Below, piece after piece: positions 10,900 to 23,200 of a stretch of DNA of 64,000 nucleotides. Each line of letters begins with the position of its first letter. Position 1 is the first letter of the stretch. The stretch is taken from positions 1,178,001-1,242,000 of the forward strand of contig JAIWND010000006.1 of assembly GCA_025330725.1 (NCBI GenBank), written 5' to 3'. The notes below the pieces were generated by a model. That model saw only the letters and a program-made list of their open reading frames with translations. It did no database searches and was not told the origin of the DNA. The position numbers and the translations under genes were made by a program. The stretch comes from Chlamydoabsidia padenii. Its lineage: Eukaryota; Mucoromycota; Mucoromycetes; Mucorales; Cunninghamellaceae.

Positions 10900-11157
10900 T
10901 GTCGTTTGAACTATAAGACGAGTATTCCTTTTATATATCAGGTGAAGAATAATGTTTTTATTAAAAGTGAAGTCTACATATATATATACTATTCTATTAT
11001 CGGAGTCTATGGCTGAATTGGTTATATCGAAGCATCTAGATGTTAAAAGATTTATCGAGAGAGAAAGAAGAGAAAGAAGAGAAAGGAGAAAGAGACAAAA
11101 AGAAATTTCCAGATTGATATCTAATTTTCCAGAGAAAATCACTTTTTATCTCCGACA
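10900..11157. repeat. right LTR
   Basis: 258 bp, matching the left LTR along its whole length by eye. It ends 26 bp before the 3' end of the neighbouring tRNA-Asn gene. Confidence 0.88.
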
Positions 11158-11183
11158 CTGCAGCTAAAAACAAAAAAATAAGT

Positions 11184-11257
11184 CGCCCCCGGGTGGGCTT
11201 GAACCACCAACCTCCTGATTAACAGTCAGACGCGCTAGCCAATTGCGCCACGAAGGC
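11184..11257 (-). tRNA. tRNA-Asn (anticodon GTT)
   Basis: A 74-nt cloverleaf without intron. The acceptor pairs GCCTTCG with CGGGGGC, including two G-T wobbles. The D stem is GCGC/GCGC, the anticodon loop is CTGTTAA on the stem TCTGA/TCAGG, and the T arm is GGTGG-TTCAAGC-CCACC. The discriminator base is G. A run of seven T's follows on the coding strand (A-run at 11172-11178), a Pol III terminator. Confidence 0.95.
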
Positions 11258-11535
11258 TTCTGATGAAATTTTAATTTAATAACAGATCATAAAGCACATT
11301 GTCGGAGTTGGAAAAATAATTCGGACTTACTTAATAAAGTAGTTATATGTGTGATAAAGTAGAATAGTAGTAGAATAAAATTATGCGTTCCCCTTTGTTC
11401 AATCGGAAAAAGAGCATTGTATTTATATGTTTTAGTCCTTCAGGAACATTATATTACTGACTAAAACGTTATCGTAACCACGAGGATGGTTTCACATTTT
11501 ACACTCCGCTTCCAAAAAATATAATTGAAAAATAA
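11258..11535. other. spacer between two tRNA genes
   Basis: AT-rich sequence of 278 bp between tRNA-Asn and tRNA-Lys, which have the same orientation. No other gene is seen. T-runs on the minus strand just after the tRNA-Lys gene (11521-11535) serve as its terminator. Confidence 0.7.
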
Positions 11536-11608
11536 AGCCCTACGGGGGGGTCGAACCCCCAACCTTGAGATTAAGAGTCTCACGCTCTGCCGATTGAGCT
11601 AGCAAGGC
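11536..11608 (-). tRNA. tRNA-Lys (anticodon CTT)
   Basis: A 73-nt cloverleaf without intron. The acceptor is GCCTTGC/GTAGGGC, the D stem GCTC/GAGC, the anticodon loop CTCTTAA on the stem TGAGA/TCTCA, and the T arm GGGGG-TTCGACC-CCCCC. The discriminator is T, as in the yeast CUU isoacceptor. A TTTATTTTT run follows on the coding strand. Confidence 0.95.
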
Positions 11609-12186
11609 TTCAACTGAAGAAAAAATTGCGTGGGTCTATATAAATCACGATAGAAATTCGGCCCGAAGATCGGCCCGAGTCAAACGTAGCTGTTTGATTG
11701 GCGGAAACATTTCACTGTCTGATTCTCTGGCACATCAGTGAATTCGTTTCAAATGACCTGTGTTCAGCCAAATAAAGAATACCAAACATATTAGTATAGA
11801 CAATGATTGTAATTAATGGTAAAATACTTTAAGCATTATGTTAATTAAGAAAAGAGAAAAAAAAATAAGAGATGGACGGAGATGGGATTGGGGGGATTCT
11901 TTGAACGAGAGAAAGAGAGCGGGATTTAAATCATCAATGAGCATGAATTCCTCCTGAATCGAATGTTATAAAGGAAGACACCAGACAAAATACAAGACAA
12001 AATACAAAAAGTGCATTGGCGAAGTAGTTTGTATTTCAAGTATGTGAGGAAATAAGGGATGAAGTATATGTAATTTAGTACTGGTATTTTGCTATTTGGG
12101 TCAAAGCTTGTAACGTATCTAAAGAATAGGCAAAAGTCGGGGCATGAATATATAGCCAATAGAATGTGATTTGTTTTGAAACATTT

Positions 12187-12237
<51 letters not shown>

Positions 12238-12239
12238 CT

Positions 12240-13330
12240 CTTACATCGATCCAATCAACCCAAACGTAAGTGCTTTACTGGAATGTTTTACTTTATTGAT
12301 TGACATCTCTTTTGATTAGTTATAATCCACGCCTATAAATGATTGCTAATCCTTGTTGAATCGTACACTACTTTACACCAATCTTTGAGCAAAGGTAAGA
12401 ACGATAACTGTTCCTTTGTTAAATGACTAACCACTTTATATATATATTATTATTATGTAGAAGCCACTCAAGACGCCTACTTGAGCGAATATATTCAAGT
12501 ATAGCTACGACAAGATCAACACGGATCCCTTTTTGCACCTTTGCCTTTAGCATCTCGGTTGTAATTTCCTCAATAAAGGTACAATACTTGTAATCCAACC
12601 TGGTAAAGCGACAATGACTCACCACTGAACAATACATTTTGTCCATTCATGTAGACTAAACACTCTTACCTGGGTCTATATCAACAAACAATAGCACAAG
12701 GCAGTGGATTGTGGCTATAGTGACTCTCCTCGAGTGGTATAATGCAAGATACAGTAGGGTAAGGAGAAGAAAAAACACCAATGAATGATAATATGATATA
12801 ATAACTAACTATTGTTTATTGTAGAGACTTGTCTGTGGATTTGAAGTATGGGATTAAGTCTTCGGTGGTTACCTTCATAAAAGAATACGTTTTGAAATGT
12901 AGAAACAAGATAGTTTATTATTTGATTCACATGATTCTTTGGGATTGTCCATGGCATTGGATCTACACTGGTATTTATGCAACATTAACAACGGTTGGAT
13001 ATAATTACGATAGACCCTCGACATCGACATCGGCTCTTACCTACTATCACACCAAACGAAGCAGGCATAATTAATCTTCTATGACTCTAGAGTACATATG
13101 GCTATGGGTATGAATAAGATGGGCTTTAATTGGATGATCGACGATTTACGATTAGTGAAGGAATGTGCCTTGGAACATGGCGGGTATTGCTGATGTTTAC
13201 CACTTTGACGTCTGCTGGTGTCGAAATCGAATATCTCCTGTCTCATTGAAGAATCTTGTGCTGCTATGAATGTCATCCACAATCAACTGCTCAGCAAACA
13301 TAATCATCTGGTCTTGCCTAGTCTTTAGAT
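12240..13330 (+). pseudogene. exon-like fragments, possible decayed gene
   Basis: Splice-like signals recur (GTAAGTGC near 12266, GTAAGAACG near 12394), and short open stretches read YATLTTVGYNYDRPSTSTS near 12990-13035 and GMNKMGFNWMIDDLRLVKE near 13110-13165. The latter is interrupted by TGA and frame changes before a tail reading NVIHNQLLSKHNHLVLPSL. An AATAAA-type signal lies near 13405. I recognise no family and cannot build one frame. Confidence 0.25.
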
Positions 13331-13475
13331 TAGCTTTTTACTATGTTTTATATTAGTTGTATGTATTTTATATTACGTAGCTTTGTGATTTAACTCTCTT
13401 GTAATAAAATAAACTTGATTAAAATCCGTCCTTAATGTGATTCATGCATCGCTTCGACGATTAAACTCCGATTAC

Positions 13476-13478
<3 letters not shown>

Positions 13479-13527
<49 letters not shown>

Positions 13528-13715
13528 AGTCAGGTTAGAACGATCTTGAGGCTATACTGCTCCATACAAGGTACTTGGTGTAATGGCCATTATGTAAACT
13601 TTGTTGGAAATAGGCTAAGGAATGCACATGGTCACTTTTGTCATGAGAATCACTTGTCCCTCCCAAGATTCAAGGAGAGGGTGAGCGGGTTTTGAACTAA
13701 GTTTGGTCTTGTGTG

Positions 13716-13751
<36 letters not shown>

Positions 13752-13968
13752 GAGTCAGGGTAAGACGATCTTGATGCTATACTGCTCCATACAGTGGACT
13801 TGGTATATTGACCATTATTTAAAGTTTGTTGGAAATAGACTATAATGTCTACATCGCCACTTTTGTCATTAGCATCACTTGTACATTAAGGCAGTAGAGC
13901 TCTCTTAAGATTCCAGGCGAGAGTAAGCGGGTTTTGAAATAAGTTTGGTCTCGTCTGTCAAATCCCGA
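13479..13968 (-). repeat. dimeric SINE-like element R6-R5, inverted copy
   Basis: On the minus strand, the left unit (13968 down to about 13748) is followed by an A-linker (28 T's on the + strand, 13720-13747), TTGACACACAAGACC, the right unit (about 13700 down to 13523) and an A-tail (44 T's at 13479-13522). Each half matches the corresponding half of the copy at 8015-8487 better than it matches the other half. GCGGGTTTTGAA occurs on the + strand at the 5' end of both units (about 13686-13697 and 13930-13941). Confidence 0.75.
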
Positions 13969-14160
13969 TTGTTCAAATTCCGTACTTTTTGATCGAGTCA
14001 ATAGAAGTCAAAAATCCAATCACATAAAAACATAATCATAATCATTTTATTGTATGTGCATTAATATATAATAATTAGAATAATATTCCTAATAAACGCC
14101 TAAAACTATATAAAGATATATAAATGTTATTTGGAGTGGGGGGGGGGGGTTAAATATAAA

Positions 14161-17100
14161 CTAGACGCTATTTCGTCTGCCACGTTTGCCTTTGACTTCT
14201 TTTCCTAGCCATCGACCTTGGTCATCGTCTCCTGCCAGTCGGCCCGTAGCATACCCAGCCTTTCTCCATTTTTCAACCACGGCTTTTCCTACACAGTAGC
14301 CCAGAGCCTTGATATCGTCAAATTTGTTGAATTCTAGGGTTCCCCATTGTTGCACCGGGAGCTTGACATACAGAGTGCCGTCGGTTAGTTTAGCTTCTTC
14401 CAGTTTGGCCACACTACTGACATATGCCAATCTACTTTGAATTTCGGCAATACTTGGAATGTTGTAGGTTCGGAACGGATTCCAGCTGTGTACGAGTGCC
14501 CACCAACCACTGATTGAGTCGCCATAGTAAACCGGGCTTGTATCATCATCGGACGCCACATCCACCGCAATTACAATATCAGCACCCATGTTCTTCGCCA
14601 CTGTCACAGGCAGATTGTCCATGTAGCCACCATCCACCAGCATGTTGCCATTTTCACAGATAGGAGGCAGAAAGCCGGATAATGACATGGAAGCACGAAT
14701 GTAGCGCCAAGCATAGCCGGTGGTGTGTACTTCCATCCGGGAGAAGGTAATGTTGGTAGTCACAGCAAAGTAAGGTAGCCAAAAATCTTCCACCAAGCTG
14801 TCGCCCAAGCATTTCCAGATCGCCCGATTGAATTCATGTCCAGTAAACCAAGCTGTTACAGGGTAGGTTAAATCCATCAATTGTCGCCAGATACTTGATA
14901 CACGTCCCGCAAACAGTTTACTTCGAGCAATCGTAGACACCAGATCCATATTAGTTGCATAAAGACCACCAACGAAGGATCCAATACTGGTACCACCTAT
15001 AATGTCAATCGGAATTCCAGCTTCTTCCAATGCTTGAATCACACCTATGTGACTGACACCTCTTGCACCACCTCCACCGAGTACAACCGCAACAGATCGA
15101 CCACACAGTCGGCGAGCAAGTCTACGAAAAAAAAAAAAAAAGGTCAGCATTCGTTTATCAACCCCCCCTGATTTATTTATCTCCTTACCTAGCAAAGTCG
15201 TTTCTTGATAAGGTATCCACACTTGTGAGGGCATTGCCGCGTTTTTTATTCATCACCAATAGTCGTCCAAAAGTAGGCACCACCGAGTAGTACTTTTCCA
15301 ATTGGTCTTTCACATTGTTGAGCATGTTGATGGAGTTGGCGGTCATTTTGCGGCCTTGAGCAGAAAGCCATTGTGGTCTTGCACGATCGGTGGCGAATGA
15401 TCCATGTTGTTTCATTGCCATAAAAATGTGGTGATGTGCTTGAATCCAGAGTCGATCCTGTAAAGTAACAGTGATATAATAGAGAGAGAGAGAGAGAGAG
15501 TATTAGTATGGAGCATTCCCTTCGATGAGATCTTATTTACCTTTAGCCAACCCTGTGTGGATCCAGGAATACAAGATCGTTCCCTATGCAATAAAACCAG
15601 TTCCTTTCGAGCAGTCGTCTTCATGTTAATCATGTATCGTTCGTATTCCCCGATCGATGGATCTTCATCACCAAGACCAACAAGTAGAATACAATCCGCC
15701 TGACGAATACAAGTTCGTGTCCATTGAGAATTCACCCCGCTATCTGCCAAATAAAGTACAATCCGAGCTTTTTCTTCTTGTTCAGCCAGCCATGAAGCCA
15801 TCTTGAGTTTTCCCATTCTTGAGAAGGCATGTTTCCCCATGACGGTAGTGACTGTGGCATTGTTGAGTAATATACAGGAGGCACCGACATCATGCATCAG
15901 AGCACTTTTCAGATTTGCGGCGAATTCAGTGAGTGGTACCATAGAATTGACTGGAAGGATGCCGATCGTTTTGAGATTTACATTGTTCCTACCATAGAGT
16001 TCGGTGTGAGCATTGGGTGCAGCACCTGATGATGGTCTTGAGGTGTCAATGTTGGATGAGGTAGGGAAGATGGCATGTTGAAGATGTAATGAAGTGTTCT
16101 TGTCTTGACCAGGGATACTCTTGTTCATCACTAGTTGCAAGGACCGGTAGGCGACCATTCGGGATATTTGAAGTGTCACTCCGGGATGTCGATGAGCAAG
16201 GGCATTGAATAGAGTCTTGGGCATACGTGCAAGTTCAGAGTCACGAATGGCATGAAGTGTGGATGTATTAGGAGTGCCAGCTATTGCACCAAGGAAGAAG
16301 TTATATAAAAAATGTTAATACATGTCTAGTTTTCATACATTTTTTTTTTTTTTTTCTGTTATCTACTTACTTAAAACTTCTAATTCACCAACACTGTCGC
16401 CATAACCAAATTCACCGAGGATTTCCAGACGGCCTTCCTTCTTTTCCTTGATTGTACGCAAACGACCATGTAGCACCATGTAAATGGAATCACTTGGTTG
16501 TCCTTCCCGAGAGATAATTTGACCAGCATTAACTTGCATCCATTCCAAAGATAAATCAATGTGTAGCACTAAAGTAGATTAAAACAAAGTTAGTTACTGT
16601 TATTACACACACACACACACACGCACCCTTTTCTTCTTCTTCTTCTGAATCACCTACATAAAGGACTGATGGAATCAACCAGTTGTTTGGCTAGTTTCAT
16701 CATTACCATAGGGTTTCGGTCCATGATACGATCCAGGGTCTTTTTAGAGAGATAGCCAACAAAAGTGTTTCGTTTTGCACGGATGTCAACAAAGCTTGCA
16801 TGACCAGTGAGAGCACCCAAATAACCTGCCAAACCACCAGGATGAATCCGGAAAGCAGGTTTCTTGACTTGTTTCTTGTTGGACTTTTGTTTCTTGTCAA
16901 TAGGTTGTCGCCCTGCTGGTGCTTCAGATGCCACGGCTTGGTTTGCTATATCTTCTTGTTGCGTTTTGCTACTGGATGATGATGATGAGTTGGCGTCGTC
17001 GTTTTCTTCTTCATTGCCATTCTTGTCGAGAGTATCTTCGTTATTGTCACTATCAGCAGCGGATAATCGGTTTTTCATAGATGATCGGCGTTTAATGGGT

Positions 17101-19781
17101 TTGATAGACGTTTGATCATTGTTTCCATGTAGAATTGGACTGCTGCCTTCTTCGCCTTCGATTGGTGTCATTGTCGCCTCCAGAAGCCCATCGATGACAA
17201 AGAATATACCTCCATAGTGTTCTTTTTCACGCACCAAAGTAGCACCTTCGGGGAAGTACATGATCACGATTTCTTCAGGCGATATAAAATTGGCTTCATG
17301 ATGATGGTGACGATCGCTATAAGAATCCGTTCCAGAATGCACCGATGAGATGCTTGACATATTATCCATATCTTCGTCGTATTGTGAGCTGATGGCGTCC
17401 AATGTAGGTGACCCGCTCGAGTCCATCACACCAGCTTGAGAGAAAAGATCCATAGGGTAAGCATGTCTTGGGTGCAAGGAATCATAAGAATCAAAGTAGT
17501 TGCTCCGACGAGGATCACGAGTTGAGGAGAGGTTGTTGTTAAGTAATCCAGGTAATTTTCTACCATTTGCTTCAGTGTTGGTATCTGGTGCCACCTTAAT
17601 GCCTAGTGATTTTGAGAGACATTTCATGACAGAGATCCGAAGATGTTCGTCGTCTTCCATGCTGTAATCTTCTTCCCCATTTGTTTTTGAGTTGTAGTGT
17701 TGTTGACGTTGGTGTCGTTGGCGTAAATCCGATGATGTTGATCCAGTTAATCCACTTGAAGGACTAGCCCGTGACCCAGAGTTGATGTGTTTCAATGCTG
17801 CACCTGCAGGACTGAGTAACGAAGGTGTCGAAGTGTCCATGATGTCGATTGCTTGGATAAGTCCAGGTGTGCCGACTCGATCAGTATCCACAGGTGAAAA
17901 GGTAGTTGATGAGCTGCGACCTTTTACCTTGTTGTTACTGGTGTTGTTTTTAGTGGTGATGGTGATGTTCCTGGTGCCATTGCCGTCCGTCGTAGTAGTT
18001 GCTCCAGCTTTACCATTTTCCATAGCAAACTTTTTGCGAAGTCGATCCATAGTACCAGGTTCAAAAACATCGTTGGAGAAGTTCCACACCGCACCGTGAT
18101 CGCTTACCGAATCATTCGTCAGTTTTTCCAGCTGTAAGAGCTCCGTCGAGAGACCGAGGTATCGATGGCTTGTCAATAGAGTCACCCGTTGAAATCTTGT
18201 AACAATCACTTGTACGATATGTGCCGCCGCCTTTGGGAATTTTTGAGTCAATTTGTGGAATGCTTCTTCAGGTATAACCGCCAAGGTAGTGTCAACAGTA
18301 GCACGAGCAATGATGTTTGGATGCACAGATCGATAGGGTCGTCGGTGGTAAGATGATGATTGAGAAGGGGCCCTGTGCTGTCGGAGTTGAGGATTGGTGA
18401 AGCTGCCATCAGCTATGATATCATTTGGACCAATATTAGCGCCGTCTTGATCATAATCCAGCACATGGGCTTGTTCTAAAAGGATTGAAGAAGAAAAAAA
18501 AATTAGAGTTAGACTTTCAAATAAAAGTAACAAGATCAAGAAGTAATATAGCTTACCTTGAAGATAGGAAGTTTTGCTATATTTTCGTGATCTAAAGTTG
18601 CGTTCACTATCCTTTGGAGACATATCAGGAGTGGCCACCGAGGAAGTACTTGACATTGGTAAGCTTGGATCACTTGGTTGATTCTCCAAATTTGGGAATA
18701 CATGACGCCATTCATCGGAGGAAGTATCATTGACAGGTGGTGGTAGAGGAAGTTCAGTAGACCCATGTCGAGAAGCTGCAGGTACCGAGTATGCTCCTTG
18801 CTGTTGTTGTTGTTGTTGACTTGACCGAGAAGCAATTTGGTGTCGCATAGACTTGTTTTTCGCCTTGTCCTTGAGTTCCCCACGATTGAAACTTTCCCGG
18901 AAGACGGAGAGAATTGTGAATAAGCTCGAGAGAGTGCCACCTTGTCCAACTTCATTAATAAGCGTGTAGTCTTTGAACTTGTCGTAACGTCGTTTTTTGC
19001 CACCCGATTTCCCCCAGTTTCCTAAACCAGCATTGTCGTCATCGCCAGAATTATAGTCACTGGTATTTGTTGTTTCATCATCAGTATCGGATAATCCAAA
19101 AGAGCTGGTGTCGTCGTCGCCGTCAAGACCATCATCACTGTAATTGTTGTTAGTGTCATTGTCTGGCTTCACAAACATTTGCACGTGTCCGTCCACCACA
19201 ATGTAAAACGAGCGTTCTTGTTCAGGATTCCGAAACAAAGTATCACCTGCCAATAGTTTCTTTGTTTGAAGATGCCGAGCCAGTTCGTGAAACACAGGTT
19301 GTTCGAGGTATCCAAATATCTTGATGCTTGACAAAAATGCCGATAAGAATTCATCAGGATAGTTTCGAATACTAGGTTTAGAGTAGCCAGAGTCTTCACC
19401 AGAATCAGGATGCAAGTCAAAAGAAGAGGCTGCCTTTTGAGGACTGACAGGTTTGAGACGAGAGTATTTTGTCAAAAACCGGTATCGAATAATGTAATAA
19501 CCAACAAGACCAATCAAAGCAATCAACATGGCCAAAGAAGAGAAGTTGAGATGTAGAGTGAAGGACCAGGTAAGAATATGATAAAACGAAAGTGGTAAAG
19601 TAATAGTGACAAAACTGATACCACGGAAGAGAAGAGAAGGCACAAACCCAAGTATTCGTCCAAGTAAAGAGGTGGTGCCAGTCTTTGTCGATTCCGTACA
19701 AGCGTCCAGTAACATATCATTATCGTTGCCGATAAGCAGACCAACATTACTTGTACATTGTTGTAGCTGTAGTTGATCCAT
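14161..19781 (-). CDS. NTE1: lysophospholipase NTE1 (patatin-like, cNMP-binding domains)
   Basis: Phospholipase B of the neuropathy-target-esterase family, which deacylates phosphatidylcholine at the ER. Exons on the minus strand are 19781-18557, 18475-16658, 16568-16371, 16280-15541, 15457-15189 and 15121-14161, giving 1736 residues (yeast Nte1 is 1679). Order: N-terminal membrane spans; cyclic-nucleotide-binding-like domains (FHELARHLQTKKLLAGDTLF; EIVIMYFPEGATLVREKEHYGG; LSLEWMQVNAGQIISREGQ) separated by long Asp/Ser/Gln-rich linkers; and a patatin domain. The latter has GGGGARG near 1432-1438, the nucleophile in GTSIG (Ser about 1462) and the dyad Asp in DGGYMDN (about 1580). I chose the ATG at 19781 because the frame above it is a T/C-rich leader. 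A promoter-type 12-mer lies 113 bp upstream. Confidence 0.96.
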
Positions 19782-19893
19782 CAAAAGATCGGTATATGTT
19801 ATAAAGTATAATAGAGAGTTAGAGATATAGGAAAGAAGAAGGAGCAAAAAAAGAGAAAAAGGAAAAATGGAACAACTTTTCACTACTTCTATT

Positions 19894-19905
19894 TTTAAAT
19901 CCCGC
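19894..19905 (-). promoter_or_regulatory. promoter 12-mer upstream of NTE1
   Basis: TTTAAATCCCGC on +, i.e. GCGGGATTTAAA on the coding strand, 113-124 bp before the NTE1 ATG. Confidence 0.5.
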
Positions 19906-20106
19906 TGGCTGCATCTGATGATACCAAGCAAAATTTAGTTTTGATAACCACCGAGTAAGTATGACATCTTAAATGTCTTTTATATATTTACCAATTACTA
20001 ATAATAGCTTATACTCCCTACTTTTTTTATCATATTAAAGTACCATCATCAAGGTATTGAAAAGTAAGATACCTATGGATCGATTGTAAGTGGGGACAAG
20101 GAAAAT

Positions 20107-20118
20107 TTCAAATCCCGC
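20107..20118 (+). promoter_or_regulatory. promoter 12-mer upstream of SEC8
   Basis: TTCAAATCCCGC, the full consensus, 95 bp before the SEC8 ATG. Confidence 0.55.
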
Positions 20119-20212
20119 GCATTTTCATTTCCACTTCGGATTTTACATTCTATCTTTTCCTCTTTGCTTTTTTATCCTTTTGCCTGAACAACATTTAGGA
20201 CACCCCTTTCCC

Positions 20213-23200
20213 ATGGACACAAACAACCCCTTTATTCAATCAAGTAGGGAAAGTGGGGCAAGGAATAGAAATGGTATGTATGCCATGGCTCGACAACAGG
20301 AACAAGAACAGGAAGGATTTCCTGAACTACAAGGTAACGTGTTTAACAATCATCTACTCATCTGAATGCACTTCACTAACAACATTTACCCTCTTTCTTT
20401 TTAAACACATAGCTGTCATGGAGGATATTCAAAACGGGTGGGAATTTATGCTGGATGAAGACGTAAAGTATACAACTCTATTGAAAACATGAATCACCAT
20501 CTTGTGCGCGTTGTCATTTTACTAATCTTGCTTACCATTCATACTCTTATCTAGTTTGATCCGGTAACACTTGCCTTGGCCCTCATGGACGATAGCTCGG
20601 TTGGAAGAGGTCGGGACTATAGTACCTTTCAACGCATTTACTATGACTTGGATGATGCCCTCCACGTTATTGTTGACGGTAAGTAAAAATCACTGGTACA
20701 CGTTATAAAGGATACTAGACAACTCACTCACCTTTTTTTATTTTATTTGATAGACTACTATATGGGATTTAACAATTCGATTGGTACCTTTGGTGGTGTC
20801 TTACAATATATCAATGGTAAGGATAAATAGTTAACAGACGGAAAGGGAACATTCTATCTAATGATAATCTTTTAGACTCAAGGAATAGAGTGACTCAAAT
20901 GAAGGCGAACTTGAAGAAATGCAAGGCGGAACTACTCGAAAAACACACCGATCTACTCAATATGTGGTCAAAAACCCAACAACACAAAGAAATGCTCAAC
21001 TTGCTGGAAATAATGTAAGCCTAAAAAAAGAAAAACAGGGTAGGATGGTACTAATTGACACTTTTCATGCATAGAGAGGACATTCGATTGACTCCAGAGA
21101 AACTCGACAATCTGACAAGTAGCAAGCATGTATTCTCCGCAGCCACTTTACTGGTTAACGCTCTGAAAACAATCAACAGCAAGGAACTAATGGATATAGG
21201 CGCCCTGGATGATCTTCGAAATGCACTCAACAGTGAAAAAAATGTAAGTCAACATAACGTAACAAAAAGAAGGTACTAATTACATTCATATGGTGTAGAA
21301 TTTGAATGATATGCTTATAGAAGAACTTCACAATCATCTATACCTTAAAAGTTTCTATTGTGTCAACCTTTGGAGCGATTACATAACTGGACAACAATCA
21401 CGTAGGTATTGATCAATCAAGACATACTTACTTTGTACTAAGAATTTTTTTTTTTTTTTTTTTTAAATATTGAATAGTGCCTGAACCCATGGTCAAACCT
21501 AGAAGGTAAGGATAGGATGTAAAGAACAGCAAACTAGCAGGACATTTACTAACTCATTTAGCTTCTTTAGCTTCGCCAATACCGAAGAATCTGGAAAACA
21601 AGACATGTTCTCATTAACTGAAAACGACATTGTAAGTTGGATACATGACGAAATGACATAATGTTGATGAATCCACCTTATCTTTTATTTGGCGTTTATA
21701 GCTCACAGAAGACCTTGAAAAAAATCCGGAAACTGACTCGTACTACTACATGGAAATCATTATGGAGGCTTTTGCTGTACTTGGCGAAATTCCTTCTGCT
21801 CTACAGGTATGTTGAAATAGTAGTAATAATGATAGTCTAATCTTTTATTTTGCTATTTAGACGCTCCAAGACCGACTCCCACTGGAAATCCATAATCTAT
21901 TCGAAACAACGATCACGCAGGTGGAATCAAGGTAACATAGACATTTGTTAATGATTGGTACGTAGCCATGGTGGTAAACTAATAGGCATTCTTACCTTCA
22001 GGCACTCGGTCCAACATCAACAAGGACGCCGTGACCAGAACAAGAAGGATGAAGAATCTGATATTTACTGCTTGGACAAGGCAAACACCGATACTCGTAA
22101 TGAAATCTTGAAGGATCTACTTTGGACATTATACTCAAAAATTGAAGCTGTGCTTCGAGGACATCGCTTTATTGAAACATGTGCTCACAGAAGCAAAAAG
22201 GTAATGGGAAAAAAAATAGTGGAAAGGGGTTAGAGGGAATGGATACTAATAATATGTTGATTTTTAGCGTATGGCTGATTCGGTCAAAAAAGACTTCCGC
22301 ATTTATCACTTCCATGAAATTTGGCGCCCTATACAATCTGAAGTAAGTTAAAATAAGAAAAAAAAAAAATGGAAATGTATAAATTAATACTCATCAATGG
22401 TTCTTTTTTATATAAATACAGATCAGATCTCTATTACAAGATTATCTCACAACACAAGAACGTCGGGCAGCAGCAGCACAATCGAACTCGTTTTTAACCA
22501 AGGACGATTCTTCAAGTGCATCATTGGCAAGATCACAAATCAAGTCGAAATCTCTCTTCAAGTTTACGGATGCATCGGAAAGCAAGGAAGTGGAAATTGA
22601 TTATCAACCTATACAAGACACTTTGTATACAAGTTACCGTAAAATGGTGCCTGACCTTGCCTCTTGCCCTGAACTTGTATCTGGCACAGTAATGAACTCA
22701 AATATTGTCGACAGATTCTCAACAAACATGATGGCGCGTGGAAGTCACAAGTTACTGGTCACTCCGGATGCATACAATGTCAGTGTGCTGCTTAAACCAA
22801 CCATGGCCTTCCTGGATCGACTCCGCCAAGTCTTCCCGAACTAGTAAGTACATTTTTACAAGGCAAACTCACTTACATACACGTTTTTTAACTCTCATCT
22901 TTTTTCCCCTTAATCAACAATGTAGTGACGATCAAAATGAAGAAGGATTTGGAAACTTTTTGGATGATTTTGCCATCAACGTCTTTTTACCACAAATCGA
23001 AGAAAAGGTTATGCAGCTGATTCACTTGGCTACCTCGGGTAATTATAAACGGCAAAGGATGACGGTCATTGTCAATTGATTTGATTTCCTAAATGTCATT
23101 TGTGTTTATATAGGACTAGATGCATTCCAAGATGCACGACACTATAAAAGCTACTCAAGGTATCCGATTGTAAAGGTAAAGTGTGAAATAGAGAAAATTG

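Larger units (their letters stand above)
9398..11157. mobile_element. non-autonomous LTR element (TRIM-like), 1.76 kb
   Basis: Two 258-bp direct repeats, 9398-9655 and 10900-11157, appear identical base for base. Both begin TGTCG and end CGACA, the canonical TG...CA ends with a 5-bp inverted repeat. CTGC immediately precedes the left repeat (9394-9397) and follows the right one (11158-11161), a 4-bp target duplication (5 bp if the shared A is counted). The 1244-bp interior has no gag, protease, reverse transcriptase or integrase frame. The longest ORFs are low-complexity readings of a short-period repeat. I find no TGG-type primer binding site after the left LTR and no clear polypurine tract before the right one. 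This is a terminal-repeat retrotransposon in miniature or a larger element's deletion derivative. Identical LTRs imply recent insertion. Confidence 0.85.
11609..14160. other. gene-poor repeat island, right half
   Basis: Contains a T-run of 45 (12190-12234), exon-like fragments at about 12240-13330, the inverted dimeric SINE-like element (13479-13968) and the AT-rich 3' region of NTE1 (13969-14160). No intact gene is recognised. Confidence 0.6.
19782..20212. other. shared divergent promoter of NTE1 and SEC8
   Basis: This 431-bp region lies between two divergent starts and holds two copies of the recurrent element, one near each gene. Poly-pyrimidine leaders run toward both genes. Confidence 0.6.
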
